DNA from: CBCPNA01 sp965120415
GTDB taxonomy: Bacteria; Bacillota; Clostridia; Lachnospirales; CAG-274
Assembly (NCBI GenBank): GCA_965120415.1
Contig: CBCPNA010000007.1
Coordinates: forward strand, 1 to 10,887
Direction of reading: 5' to 3'
Length of the DNA stretch: 10,887 bases
Part shown: piece by piece, positions 1-7,048 of the stretch
Position numbering within the stretch: the first letter of the stretch is position 1
Layout of the letters: every line of letters begins with the position of its first letter
The notes under the pieces: model-generated
Database searches by the model: none
What the model was told of the DNA's origin: nothing
What the model saw: the letters and a program-made list of their open reading frames with translations, nothing else
Program-made: the position numbers and the translations under genes

Positions 1-4
1 AACC

Positions 5-44
5 AAAAACATCCTTACACATAAAAATATGCAAGGATGTTTTT
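5..44 (-). terminator. Intrinsic terminator of the rpsF-ssb-rpsR operon
   Basis: A 12-bp perfect inverted repeat (positions 5-16 with 33-44) begins one base after the rpsR stop codon. Read on the minus strand, it is an A-rich arm, a stem containing CATCC/GGATG, an AT-rich loop, and an arm ending in five T before GG. This is the normal form of a Rho-independent terminator. Because both flanks are A/T runs it could also stop transcription entering from the left on the plus strand. Confidence 0.8.
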
Positions 45-45
45 A

Positions 46-276
46 TTAATCTTGTGTATATGCAAGCAGTGCTACATGTCTAGCTCTTTTTATAGCTACT
101 GTTAAAGTACGCTGATGTTTAGCACAATTGCCTGTTATTCTTCTTGGTAATATTTTACCTCTTTCAGAAACGTGTTTTTTTAGCTTTGCAACATCTTTAT
201 AATCTATATTTGTAACCTTTTCAGCACAAAAGCTACAAATACGCTTTTTCCTTTTGCCACGTTTTTTATTTATCAA
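46..276 (-). CDS. rpsR: 30S ribosomal protein S18
   Basis: S18 is a small-subunit protein that binds 16S rRNA on the platform as a heterodimer with S6. The product is 76 residues if translation begins at the TTG at 276-274, close to the usual 75-80. This TTG is preceded by AGGAGG about 10 bases upstream. The only in-frame ATGs lie further upstream, inside ssb, and would add an unrelated 16-residue extension. A basic N-terminus, the CSFC pair (residues 14-17), the IDYKD segment, the GNCAKHQR motif and the ending AIKRARHVALL..T are all standard for the family. It is the last gene of the operon, 19 bases after ssb, and is followed directly by the terminator. The identity is secure; the TTG start is an inference from the ribosome-binding site and family length. 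Confidence 0.95.
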   Translation of the reverse strand: MINKKRGKRKKRICSFCAEKVTNIDYKDVAKLKKHVSERGKILPRRITGNCAKHQRTLTVAIKRARHVALLAYTQD

Positions 277-295
277 TGTAAAATAACCTCCTAAA

Positions 296-754
296 TTAAA
301 ATGGTAAATTTTCATCATCAACACCAGATTCTATAGCATAAAAATCATCTGATGAAGTAACATCATTTTCAGGTAATGCTTGGATATTATCTTCTTCTTT
401 TTGGACAGCATTAGCAATTGCTGCATCTGATGCTTGCTTACTTTCCAAAAATTCTACTTCTTCTATATAAATTTCTGTAGAATATCTTTTTTGGTTATTT
501 TGGTCAACCCAAGAATTTACCCTTATAGCGCCGGTAATACCTATCATTTTGCCTTTAAAAAAATATTTGCCTATAAATTCTGCCGTTTTACCAAATGCAA
601 TACAGTTGATAAAATCAACATCTTGCTCACCCTCTCTTTTGAAACGGCGACTAACAGCGACAGAAATCCTTGTGATAGCGAGGGGTTCGGCACCTTGAGA
701 ATATCTAATTTCTGGATCTCTTGTAAGGCGACCAGATATAATAACTTTATTCAT
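296..754 (-). CDS. ssb: Single-stranded DNA-binding protein
   Basis: SSB coats single-stranded DNA in replication, recombination and repair, and recruits partner proteins through its acidic tail. The 152-residue product has an N-terminal OB-fold (about residues 1-105, opening MNKVIISGRLTRDPEIRY, with the DFINCIAFGKTAEFI segment). A low-complexity acidic linker follows, ending in DDENLPF, the expected C-terminal interaction tip (consensus DDDxPF). The start ATG has AAGAGG a few bases upstream. The gene lies between rpsF (11-base gap) and rpsR, the conserved Firmicutes arrangement, so it is the operon's main housekeeping SSB and not a phage or plasmid copy. Confidence 0.97.
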   Translation of the reverse strand: MNKVIISGRLTRDPEIRYSQGAEPLAITRISVAVSRRFKREGEQDVDFINCIAFGKTAEFIGKYFFKGKMIGITGAIRVNSWVDQNNQKRYSTEIYIEEVEFLESKQASDAAIANAVQKEEDNIQALPENDVTSSDDFYAIESGVDDENLPF

Positions 755-765
755 AAAAACCTCTT

Positions 766-1053
766 TTAAACATCTTCTTTTATTACTAAATAGCGTATTA
801 TATTTTCTTTAATGCGTAGACGCTGTTCTAACTCTTGTGGTAAAGTTGGCTCTGCAGTAAATTTGATGAAATAATAAAAACCTTCATTGAACTTTTTAAT
901 TTCATAAGCAAGCTTACGTTTGCTCCAATTGTCGATATTTTCTATATTGCCACCAAATTTTGCGATAAGCTCTTTTACAGCTTCAACCTCTTTGTTTAAG
1001 GCGTCTTCTTCAAGAGTTGGGTTGATAACTAACGCTAATTCATATTTTAGCAT
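766..1053 (-). CDS. rpsF: 30S ribosomal protein S6
   Basis: S6 binds the central domain of 16S rRNA together with S18. The product is 95 residues, the usual length, and carries the family signature from MLKYELALVINP through the ENIDNWSKRKLAYEI region and the ending RLRIKENIIRYLVIK. I chose the ATG at 1053-1051: it has AGGAGG seven bases upstream, while the in-frame GTG two codons earlier would sit directly against that site. This is the first gene of the operon, with a promoter about 70 bases upstream and a structured leader between them. Confidence 0.96.
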   Translation of the reverse strand: MLKYELALVINPTLEEDALNKEVEAVKELIAKFGGNIENIDNWSKRKLAYEIKKFNEGFYYFIKFTAEPTLPQELEQRLRIKENIIRYLVIKEDV

Positions 1054-1112
1054 ATGCACACCTCCTTTTGGACAAGGCTCTCTTAAAAAGAGAACAAGGA
1101 ATTATATTATAA
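1054..1112 (-). promoter_or_regulatory. Structured rpsF leader, candidate S6:S18 feedback element
   Basis: The predicted transcript leader is about 60 nt. It holds a hairpin TCTCTT-TTT-AAGAGA (plus-strand positions 1079-1093). This is enclosed by a possible outer helix TCCTT/AAGGA (1096-1100 with 1063-1067) whose 3' arm is part of the AAAAGGAGG ribosome-binding site. The known S6:S18 leaders upstream of rpsF are hairpins near the ribosome-binding site with a CC-containing asymmetric loop. Here the loop contains GCC and TCC. I see the pairing directly; the match to the known motif is only approximate, so the regulatory role is inferred. Confidence 0.4.
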
Positions 1113-1118
1113 TTAAGT

Positions 1119-1147
1119 ATTATATCATATGCTGAAAATTTTTACAA
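1119..1147 (-). promoter_or_regulatory. Sigma-A promoter of the rpsF operon
   Basis: On the minus strand, TTGTAA (1147-1142) and TATAAT (1124-1119) are separated by exactly 17 bases. TGA directly before the -10 makes it an extended -10 promoter. The predicted start near 1112 gives a leader of about 60 nt before rpsF. Confidence 0.75.
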
Positions 1148-1409
1148 TAGTAATTTTTAAAAAATAATATTAAAATTGCAAGCTTACAACAGCTATATTA
1201 TACATAAAAATTATAAAATAAAAAAAATTAGCTAACAAATCATATATTCATATATTATTAAATATAAAATTGGTTACACATATTAAAATTATTAGATGTA
1301 ATAGATAAAATATATTTTAAATTAATACACCTTTTATAAAAAGCGCCTATTACATATTATTTTGTTTAATAGCATATATTTATAAAAATAAAGTTAAAAG
1401 GATGTTTTT
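1148..1409. other. AT-rich intergenic gap without a recognisable gene
   Basis: This stretch is almost entirely A and T with stops in all frames, and I see no coding signal, tRNA or clear terminator. It holds a tandem CATATATT pair (1241-1256) and a 9-bp inverted repeat, ATGTAATAG/CTATTACAT (1296-1304 and 1347-1355), split by 42 bases. The promoter of the downstream small gene must lie here, but I cannot pick a convincing -35/-10 pair. A sporulation-sigma promoter is possible and would not be obvious by eye. Confidence 0.5.
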
Positions 1410-1667
1410 ATGTCAAGAATTGCAGATTTACAAGAAAAGGAAGTTATAAATATAAAAGATTGTATAAGGCTTGGCTATATTTCAGATATAGAAATAGACA
1501 TAAGAAAGGGTAATGTGATAAATATTATTGTTCAAGGCGACGGCAAAATTTTTAATTTTTTTGGTAAAGAAAGCGAATATATAATTCCGTGGGACAATAT
1601 TAAAAAAATAGGCGATGATATAATACTTGTAGATATAGAAGGAAAAAAACATTTTAATACAGATTAG
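1410..1667 (+). CDS. YlmC/YmxH family PRC-barrel protein
   Basis: The product is an 85-residue single-domain protein. It fits the YlmC/YmxH family of Firmicutes, small PRC-barrel proteins often annotated as sporulation-associated, without a defined biochemical activity. Visible family features are the opening SRIADLQEKEVINI, the RLGYISDIEID turn (about residues 21-31), a central IIVQGDGKIFNFFGKE segment and the closing IPWDNIKKIGDDIILV. The start has AAAAGGA seven bases upstream. The gene stands alone: its stop is five bases from the stop of the convergent EamA gene, so no dedicated terminator fits between them. The family call is from motif recognition. Expression during sporulation is suggested by the family, not seen in the DNA. 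Confidence 0.85.
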   Translation: MSRIADLQEKEVINIKDCIRLGYISDIEIDIRKGNVINIIVQGDGKIFNFFGKESEYIIPWDNIKKIGDDIILVDIEGKKHFNTD

Positions 1668-1672
1668 GGAGA

Positions 1673-2581
1673 TTAAGCTTTTTTATTATTTCTGAAAAAT
1701 ACATATAAAGCAACAAGTATTATTATTGCATATCCTAAAATGCTATATTTATCTGGTATTTGATTAAATACAAAATATCCAATTATTGCAGAAAAAATTA
1801 TTTGAGAATAATCGAATATAGAAATTTCTCTTGCGGGGGCGTTTGAATAAGCAAAAGTTATTGCAAATTGCCCAAAAGCTGCAAAAATACCAGCCAAAAG
1901 TAAATAAATCACTTGCATAAAATCCATAGGGTTATAATTTAATATTATATAAGGTAAAGAAACAACGCAAGAAAATGAAGAAAAGAAAAATACGATAAAA
2001 GCTCCATTTTCTCCTCTTAAAGCAAGCTTTCTTACAAATGTGTAAGCAAGCCCCGCAGCCATAGCCCCTAAAAGACCTATAAAAGCAGGAAATGTGTTTA
2101 AAGAGGTATCTGAACTACCACTAAATATGGATGGGAAATCTAAAATTAGAGTAGGGTTTATTATAAATATGCTACCTAAAAAGGCTATTAAAATACATAT
2201 AAATTGCCATAGCTTTATGCTTTCTTTTAAAATGAAATAAGAAAATATAATAACAAAAAAAGGCGATAGCTTATTTATCATAGAAGAATCAGCAAGTATT
2301 AAATATTCTATAGAATAAAAATTAAAAAATATACCTATAGTACCAAAAAAGGAACGCAGTATTAAATACAAGAGATTTTCTTTTTTAAATTTAAAATATT
2401 GTTTAGATTTTATTAAAACAATTAAGGCAAATATTAAAGCTATAAAATTTCTAAAAAAGCTTTTTTGTATAGTAGAAATATCGCCAGCAAGCTTTACAAA
2501 AGTACTCATTAAAGCAAAAGATAAAGAAGATAAAATTATATATATAATACCTTTAGTTTTATTAGTAGTTTTAGCAGACAT
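1673..2581 (-). CDS. EamA/DMT-superfamily transporter
   Basis: This is a 302-residue integral membrane protein with about ten hydrophobic helices in two homologous EamA halves (roughly residues 10-142 and 165-297), the standard drug/metabolite transporter layout. Typical positions include the end of helix 1 with SFALMSTFVKLAG (21-33), RSFFGTIGIFFNFYSIEYL (76-94), the KLSPFF turn (104-109) and the second-half FGQFAITFAYSNAPA (236-250). The C-terminus is short and basic. Substrates in this family range over amino acids, nucleotides and other metabolites, and the sequence gives no basis to choose. The start ATG has GAAAGGAT upstream. The gene is divergent from pyrE and convergent with the small YlmC-like gene, so it is probably transcribed alone. 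Confidence 0.9.
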   Translation of the reverse strand: MSAKTTNKTKGIIYIILSSLSFALMSTFVKLAGDISTIQKSFFRNFIALIFALIVLIKSKQYFKFKKENLLYLILRSFFGTIGIFFNFYSIEYLILADSSMINKLSPFFVIIFSYFILKESIKLWQFICILIAFLGSIFIINPTLILDFPSIFSGSSDTSLNTFPAFIGLLGAMAAGLAYTFVRKLALRGENGAFIVFFFSSFSCVVSLPYIILNYNPMDFMQVIYLLLAGIFAAFGQFAITFAYSNAPAREISIFDYSQIIFSAIIGYFVFNQIPDKYSILGYAIIILVALYVFFRNNKKA

Positions 2582-2707
2582 ATAAAAAATCCTTTCTATA
2601 ATGCATATATTAAATTGATTATATATTTTTTTTGTGTTAATATATAATATATTTTAATTAAGTTTTTTTATTTAGTCAAATTATTTAATTATTTTAAGGA
2701 GCAATTT
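2582..2707. promoter_or_regulatory. Divergent promoter region between the EamA gene and pyrE
   Basis: This 126-bp region is almost pure A/T. On the plus strand there is TATAAT (2643-2648) without a good -35 at 17 bases, and an alternative pair TTGATT (2615-2620) with TAATAT (2638-2643) at 17-base spacing. On the minus strand a TATAAT also occurs near 2617-2622. Both genes must start here, but the exact promoters cannot be chosen by eye. The pyrE ribosome-binding site AAGGAG is at 2696-2701. I see no PyrR-type attenuator hairpin. Confidence 0.4.
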
Positions 2708-3358
2708 ATGAATTATAAAAAAGAATTTATAAAATTTATGTGTGATGCTAATGTTTTAACTTTTGGCAATTTTATTACAAAAAGCGGAAGAAATAGCCCT
2801 TATTTTATAAATACAGGCTTTTATAGCACAGGCGAACAAATAAGCAAGCTAGGGTATTTTTATTCAAGATGTATAAAAGAAAACAATATTAAAGCAAATG
2901 TTCTTTTTGGGCCAGCTTATAAGGGGATACCTTTGTGTGTTTCTGTTGCATCTTGCCTTTATAAAGAAGGTATTAATATAAGCTATGCATTTAACAGAAA
3001 AGAAATAAAAGACCACGGCGAAGGGGGAATTATTGTTGGGCATAATATTAAGCCAAATGATAAAATAATTATTGTAGAAGATGTTATAACATCTGGGCTT
3101 GCTATTAAAGAAAGTCTTGATATTTTAAAAAATATTGCTAATGTGGAAGTGGCTGCTATTATCGTTTCTGTCGATAGGATGGAAAAGGGCGAAAAAGATA
3201 TATCTGCAATACAAGAAATTTATGACAAATACAAAATAAAAGTCTACCCTATTGTTACAATAATAGATATAATAGATGCTATAAAAAATAACGATATACA
3301 AGGAAAAGAATATTTAGAAAAAATAGAAGAATATAGAAAAAATTATGGCATTTTGTAA
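2708..3358 (+). CDS. pyrE: Orotate phosphoribosyltransferase
   Basis: PyrE joins orotate to PRPP to give OMP and pyrophosphate, the fifth step of de novo UMP synthesis, in the cytosol. The 216-residue length is normal. The N-terminal segment with TFGNFITKSGRNSPYF (18-33) is the family hood region. AYKGIPL (70-76) follows, then the flexible catalytic loop NRKEIKDHGEGG (96-107) with its conserved Lys and His, and the PRPP-binding motif VEDVITSG (123-130). All key motifs are intact. It stands apart from other pyrimidine genes in this window; its neighbours are a transporter and a secreted protein. No strong terminator follows directly, so transcription may run to the hairpin near 3461. Confidence 0.97.
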   Translation: MNYKKEFIKFMCDANVLTFGNFITKSGRNSPYFINTGFYSTGEQISKLGYFYSRCIKENNIKANVLFGPAYKGIPLCVSVASCLYKEGINISYAFNRKEIKDHGEGGIIVGHNIKPNDKIIIVEDVITSGLAIKESLDILKNIANVEVAAIIVSVDRMEKGEKDISAIQEIYDKYKIKVYPIVTIIDIIDAIKNNDIQGKEYLEKIEEYRKNYGIL

Positions 3359-3382
3359 TTATAAATATAGTGTATCTTATGG

Positions 3383-3411
3383 TTGATTTTGTTTATATCG
3401 TATGATATAAT
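3383..3411 (+). promoter_or_regulatory. Sigma-A promoter of the secreted-protein gene
   Basis: TTGATT (3383-3388) and TATAAT (3406-3411) are separated by 17 bases, with TGA directly before the -10 (extended -10). This is the same design as the rpsF promoter. A start near 3418 gives a leader of about 120 nt for the downstream gene. Confidence 0.7.
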
Positions 3412-3420
3412 TATAACAAA

Positions 3421-3443
3421 TTTTTGCTTAATTTTTTGCTTAA
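3421..3443 (+). repeat. Short tandem repeat in the leader
   Basis: Two copies of TTTTTGCTTAA (3421-3431 and 3433-3443) lie head to tail with a 12-base period, just downstream of the predicted transcription start. This may be chance in AT-rich DNA or a binding site. Confidence 0.5.
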
Positions 3444-3460
3444 TATTATATAATGTTTAA

Positions 3461-3481
3461 AGCCTATTTTTTAATAAGGCT
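3461..3481 (+). terminator. Weak hairpin between pyrE and the secreted-protein gene
   Basis: AGCCT (3461-3465) pairs with AGGCT (3477-3481) around an AT-rich loop, and ATCTTT follows. The stem is short and there is no proper U-run. If functional it could end pyrE transcription or attenuate the leader of the next gene. I give it low weight. Confidence 0.3.
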
Positions 3482-3540
3482 ATCTTTAATCCAAAAAAAT
3501 AGCGCTTTATTACCTAAACTCAAAAGAAAGGATGAAAAAA

Positions 3541-5505
3541 ATGAATGTTGCTTTAAAAGATAAAAACAAAATTTTAAAATTAATATGCTCTTTTGTTTTT
3601 TTACTTAGTTTAGTTTTGTTTAATGCCTTTTATGCTTTTGCACAAGACCCAATATACGTAACGATAAACGGCGAACCTATGGAATATCAAGATGTACAAC
3701 CCCAAATAACAAATCAAAGGGCCATGGTACCTATAAGAGAAACAGCAGAAGCTTTAGGGGCGACTGTCGAGTGGAACAAAACAACAGAAACAATGACTAT
3801 TGTTAAAGGGGACCTTGTTTCTACTCACCAAATGTTTACAAACTACATAATTGTAAATGGAGAGAAAAAAAGCTTTGATACCTCTTCTATCAATGTATCT
3901 GACCGTATATTAATGCCTGTTTTGATGCTTAGCGAGGCTATAGGGGCAGAGGTAACATGGGATAACGATACAAGAACGGTTAATATTATAACAGATACCC
4001 CAGCTATAGAAAGTGTTTCTCTTGACAATACTGAAGTTGCTAGCGGAGAAAGGGTAATATTAACTATCGTTGCAAATAGCAATACAGAAAGGGTTAAAAT
4101 TATTGATACAGACGATTCTACCGTTATTTCAGAAAGTACAACATATATTACAAACGACGATGGTACTAAAACTTTTTCTATTCCATTTTCTCAAGAGGTT
4201 ACTAAAAATACATACAAATCTTTAAAAGTTATTGCGGGCGACTTGACAAGCTATAATGAATCAGCGTCTGCTTATAAAGTATGCTCTATCACAATAACTA
4301 TATCTACAACAGACGGCATTGTTTCTGCTGAGGCTGATAATACAGAAATATCAAGAGGCGATAGCGTTACATTTACTATAAAAACAGAAGAAGATGTTAA
4401 AAAAGTAAAATTAGTAAACACTTCAACTGAAGAAGAAATAGAATTAACAACATACACAATAGAAGACGATTTAAACATTTTTACAGCTACTATTACCCTT
4501 TCAAATAGAGGGGATATAACCTTTAATGTATATCCAGAAAATGACGGAGAATACAGCACTTCATATGAAACAATTACAATAAGCGTTGTAGCTTCTGGTA
4601 CAAGCTCTATAGATAAAGATGCAACTCTTACCTTCCATGATATTTATTTAATAAGCCCTAAAACTTATGTAGGGGAAGATATAGAGCTTAGGCTTACAAC
4701 AAGCTCTGATATAACTAAAGTTATAGTTTATGATGAAAATGATAAAGAATTAGAAGAGGTAACTTCTCCTTTATCAGAAAATGAAACAGATAATGTTAAT
4801 ACATGGGGCTTAACCGTATCTGTATATAAAGAAGGAAGAAATAAATACACAATTGTAGGATATGACGAAAACGATGAAACAGTTACAGAAACATTAAGCA
4901 TAATAGGTACTTCTTATAATAGCGACGCACTACAAATAGTTAATATTTTGCAAAAAGATTCTACCGCTATAATGGGTGATACTGTTAAATTTACTATTAG
5001 GACAACTTCTTTAGCAACAGAAATTAAAGTAATGGACGGTACAGATACCCTTAAAACAATTACAAGCTACAAAAAAGACGGTGATATTAGGGTATGGGAA
5101 GTTAAAGTAACTATAACATCTAGCAATAAAGATAGCCTTAGTGTTGTTGCATATTCTTCCACCGGTGCTGCTGTTTCTGAAGTTTTATCTCCTTATATTT
5201 CTGATATAGAGACACCGGAAATATATGATGTTTCTTTAGAATCTAGTACAGTATCTTTAAATGAATATATAAGGGTTACTGTTTATACAAATGCAGCTGT
5301 TTCTAAAGTATGGATTGAAGATGAAGATGGATATAACGTTAGTGGTACAAAAACATCTTATGACAGCGTATCAGGCGATGAATATGAATGGGTTTTAAAA
5401 GTACCAGCAGATGAAAAAGGCGACCGTATAACATACAATGTATACGCAGCAGACGCTAACGGTTATGAAGTAGATGATTATTTTAGAGTAAAAGTTGTTG
5501 AATAA
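3541..5505 (+). CDS. Secreted protein with copper-amine-oxidase-like N domain and five Ig-like repeats
   Basis: The product is 654 residues from the ATG at 3541, which has AAAGGA eight bases upstream. An ATG nine bases earlier overlaps that site and is unlikely to be used. A basic N-terminus, a hydrophobic core (about residues 11-30) and an AFA/Q junction (34/35) form a clear Sec signal peptide. Residues 38-151 match the copper amine oxidase N-terminal-like domain common on Clostridia surface proteins, in two units (VPIRETAEALGATVEW; MPVLMLSEAIGAEVTW). Despite the name it carries no oxidase catalytic domain. Five beta-rich repeats of about 90-100 residues follow (154-250, 258-350, 360-456, 462-552, 559-654). 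I see no LPXTG, SLH or other anchor, so it is secreted or held non-covalently. It is acidic and Thr/Ser-rich. Its role may be cell-envelope or matrix binding; this is inference only. Confidence 0.85.
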   Translation: MNVALKDKNKILKLICSFVFLLSLVLFNAFYAFAQDPIYVTINGEPMEYQDVQPQITNQRAMVPIRETAEALGATVEWNKTTETMTIVKGDLVSTHQMFTNYIIVNGEKKSFDTSSINVSDRILMPVLMLSEAIGAEVTWDNDTRTVNIITDTPAIESVSLDNTEVASGERVILTIVANSNTERVKIIDTDDSTVISESTTYITNDDGTKTFSIPFSQEVTKNTYKSLKVIAGDLTSYNESASAYKVCSITITISTTDGIVSAEADNTEISRGDSVTFTIKTEEDVKKVKLVNTSTEEEIELTTYTIEDDLNIFTATITLSNRGDITFNVYPENDGEYSTSYETITISVVASGTSSIDKDATLTFHDIYLISPKTYVGEDIELRLTTSSDITKVIVYDENDKELEEVTSPLSENETDNVNTWGLTVSVYKEGRNKYTIVGYDENDETVTETLSIIGTSYNSDALQIVNILQKDSTAIMGDTVKFTIRTTSLATEIKVMDGTDTLKTITSYKKDGDIRVWEVKVTITSSNKDSLSVVAYSSTGAAVSEVLSPYISDIETPEIYDVSLESSTVSLNEYIRVTVYTNAAVSKVWIEDEDGYNVSGTKTSYDSVSGDEYEWVLKVPADEKGDRITYNVYAADANGYEVDDYFRVKVVE

Positions 5506-5516
5506 TAATAATTTAT

Positions 5517-5549
5517 TAAGCCTTGTTGTATTAATTGCAACAAGGCTTA
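5517..5549 (+). terminator. Strong hairpin after the secreted-protein gene, possibly also an operator
   Basis: A perfect 12-bp inverted repeat, TAAGCCTTGTTG (5517-5528) with CAACAAGGCTTA (5538-5549), surrounds a 9-base loop. It starts 11 bases after the stop codon, as terminators do, but no run of T follows on either strand. TATAAT (5548-5553) overlaps its right end, with a poor -35 (TTGTAT, 5526-5531) 16 bases before, so it could instead sit over a pncB promoter. The predicted start would then fall on the pncB ribosome-binding site, which argues against that reading. Confidence 0.55.
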
Positions 5550-5572
5550 TAATAAATAGAGGGCTATATATT

Positions 5573-7018
5573 ATGAAAAATTTAACATTAATGACTGATT
5601 TATACCAACTAACTATGATGCAAGGCTATTATAAAGCAAATATGCATAATAAAAAAGCAGTATTTGATTTATTTTACAGAAAGAACCCTGGGAAGAACGG
5701 CTTTTCTATATTTTGTGGGTTAGAGCAAGTAGTTGATTATATTAACAATATAAAGTTTACGAAAGAAGATATAGATTATTTAAAAAGTTTGAATATATTT
5801 GAAGAAGATTTTTTAAATTATTTAAAAAGTTTTAAATTTATAGGGACTATATTTTCAGCCCCTGAGGGGAGCGTTGTATTCCCTTATGAGCCTTTAATAA
5901 CAGTACATGGCACTATATTTGAAGCGCAATTTTTAGAAACAACAATATTAAATATAATAAATCATCAAAGCTTAATAGCAACAAAAGCGGCACGTGTTGT
6001 TTGGGCGGCGGCTGGAGATAATGTTATAGAGTTTGGAGCAAGGAGAGCTCAAGCACCAGATGCTGCTTTATATGGAGCAAGGGCTAGCATAATAGGGGGG
6101 TGCTATGCAACAAGTAATGTTTTAGCAGGGCAAATGTTTAATATTAATATTAGTGGTACACATGCTCATAGCTGGGTTATGAGTTTTGAAGATGAATTAA
6201 AGGCGTTTACAACATATGCAAGGCTTTACCCTAACAACTGTATCCTTTTGGTTGACACATACGATACTTTAAAAAGTGGTGTACCTAATGCAATAAAAGT
6301 TTTTAAACAAATGCAAAAAGAAGGAATTAGCCTTAAAAATTACGGTATTAGACTAGATAGCGGTGATTTGTCTTATATATCTACAAAAGCAAGAAAAATG
6401 CTAGACGAGGTCGGATTTTATGATGCGGTTATAGTAGCTTCGAGTGATTTAGATGAAAATATTATATCTTCATTAAAACAACAAGGTACAAAAATAAATA
6501 TATGGGGGGTCGGAACAAGCCTTATAACATCTAGTGGATGTCCTGCTTTTGGGGGAGTTTATAAGCTTGTGGCAGAAGAAAAAGACGGTAATATGATACC
6601 AAAAATTAAAGTATCAGAAAATTTTGAAAAAGTAACCAACCCTGGTATTAAAAAGGTATTTAGGCTTTATGATAAATCAAATGATAAATTAAAAGCAAGC
6701 CTTATAACGCTAGATTATGAAACGATAGATACAACAAAAGATTTAACAATATTTCATCCAATGGAAACATGGAAAAAGATGACTTTAAAAGCTAATGCAT
6801 ATTATGCTAAAGAGCTTTTAGAGCCTGTTTTTATAGATGGCAAATGCGTTTTTAAGCCAAAAACTGTTTTAGAAATACAAAAGTATTGTAATAGCCAAAA
6901 AGAAAGCCTTTGGGAAGAGTGCAAAAGGCTAATAAACCCTCATATATTGCCGGTTGACCTTTCAGAAGATTTGTACAATCTTAAAAAAGATTTGCTAAAT
7001 AAAATGAAGATGAAATGA
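5573..7018 (+). CDS. pncB: Nicotinate phosphoribosyltransferase
   Basis: This enzyme converts nicotinate and PRPP (with ATP) to nicotinate mononucleotide, the entry step of the Preiss-Handler NAD salvage route, in the cytosol. I start it at the ATG at 5573 (MKNLTLMTDLYQLTMMQGYY, the usual family opening) with AGAGGG nine bases upstream, giving 481 residues. An earlier in-frame ATG would overlap the preceding gene and add an unrelated stretch. Motifs seen: EFGARRAQAPDAALYGAR (153-170), GTHAHSW (195-201) with the conserved histidines around the phosphorylated site, VDTYDTLKSG (227-236), RLDSGDL (260-266) and GVGTSL (312-317) in the phosphate-binding half. Length and motifs suit the bacterial nicotinate enzyme; a nicotinamide-specific NAMPT is less likely. 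It lies behind a strong hairpin and so is probably not simply cotranscribed with the secreted protein. Confidence 0.93.
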   Translation: MKNLTLMTDLYQLTMMQGYYKANMHNKKAVFDLFYRKNPGKNGFSIFCGLEQVVDYINNIKFTKEDIDYLKSLNIFEEDFLNYLKSFKFIGTIFSAPEGSVVFPYEPLITVHGTIFEAQFLETTILNIINHQSLIATKAARVVWAAAGDNVIEFGARRAQAPDAALYGARASIIGGCYATSNVLAGQMFNINISGTHAHSWVMSFEDELKAFTTYARLYPNNCILLVDTYDTLKSGVPNAIKVFKQMQKEGISLKNYGIRLDSGDLSYISTKARKMLDEVGFYDAVIVASSDLDENIISSLKQQGTKINIWGVGTSLITSSGCPAFGGVYKLVAEEKDGNMIPKIKVSENFEKVTNPGIKKVFRLYDKSNDKLKASLITLDYETIDTTKDLTIFHPMETWKKMTLKANAYYAKELLEPVFIDGKCVFKPKTVLEIQKYCNSQKESLWEECKRLINPHILPVDLSEDLYNLKKDLLNKMKMK

Positions 7019-7021
7019 TTA

Positions 7022-7048
7022 AAGCATTTGTGAATTTGACAAATGGCT
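7022..7048. repeat. Inverted repeat over a promoter -35 box
   Basis: CATTTGT (7025-7031) and ACAAATG (7039-7045) are perfect inverted arms of 7 bp around a 7-base centre. They extend to AGC/GGCT if one base is bulged. The right half overlaps the TTGACA box of the next promoter. It starts six bases after the pncB stop, so it could be a weak terminator (no U-run follows) or an operator for the downstream gene. Confidence 0.5.

Noticed and set aside
434..769. Plus-strand open frame of 111 codons opposite ssb and the 3' end of rpsF
   Set aside because: It is antisense to the well-defined ssb and rpsF genes, has no ribosome-binding site and resembles no protein family.
1241..1256. Tandem CATATATT pair, considered as a CRISPR or iteron seed
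   Set aside because: There are only two short units of low complexity, with no spacers, further copies or cas or replication genes.
1296..1355. 9-bp inverted repeat split by 42 bases in the rpsF/YlmC-like gap
   Set aside because: It is mostly A/T, the arms are far apart and no promoter element aligns with them. Chance pairing is likely in such biased sequence.
2582..2707. PyrR-binding attenuator before pyrE
   Set aside because: There is no terminator/antiterminator pair or PyrR-type stem-loop in the short, almost pure A/T leader.
3843..4559. Minus-strand open frames within the secreted-protein gene
   Set aside because: They are antisense to a gene with signal peptide and domains, and their composition mirrors the Thr/Ile repeats in reverse.
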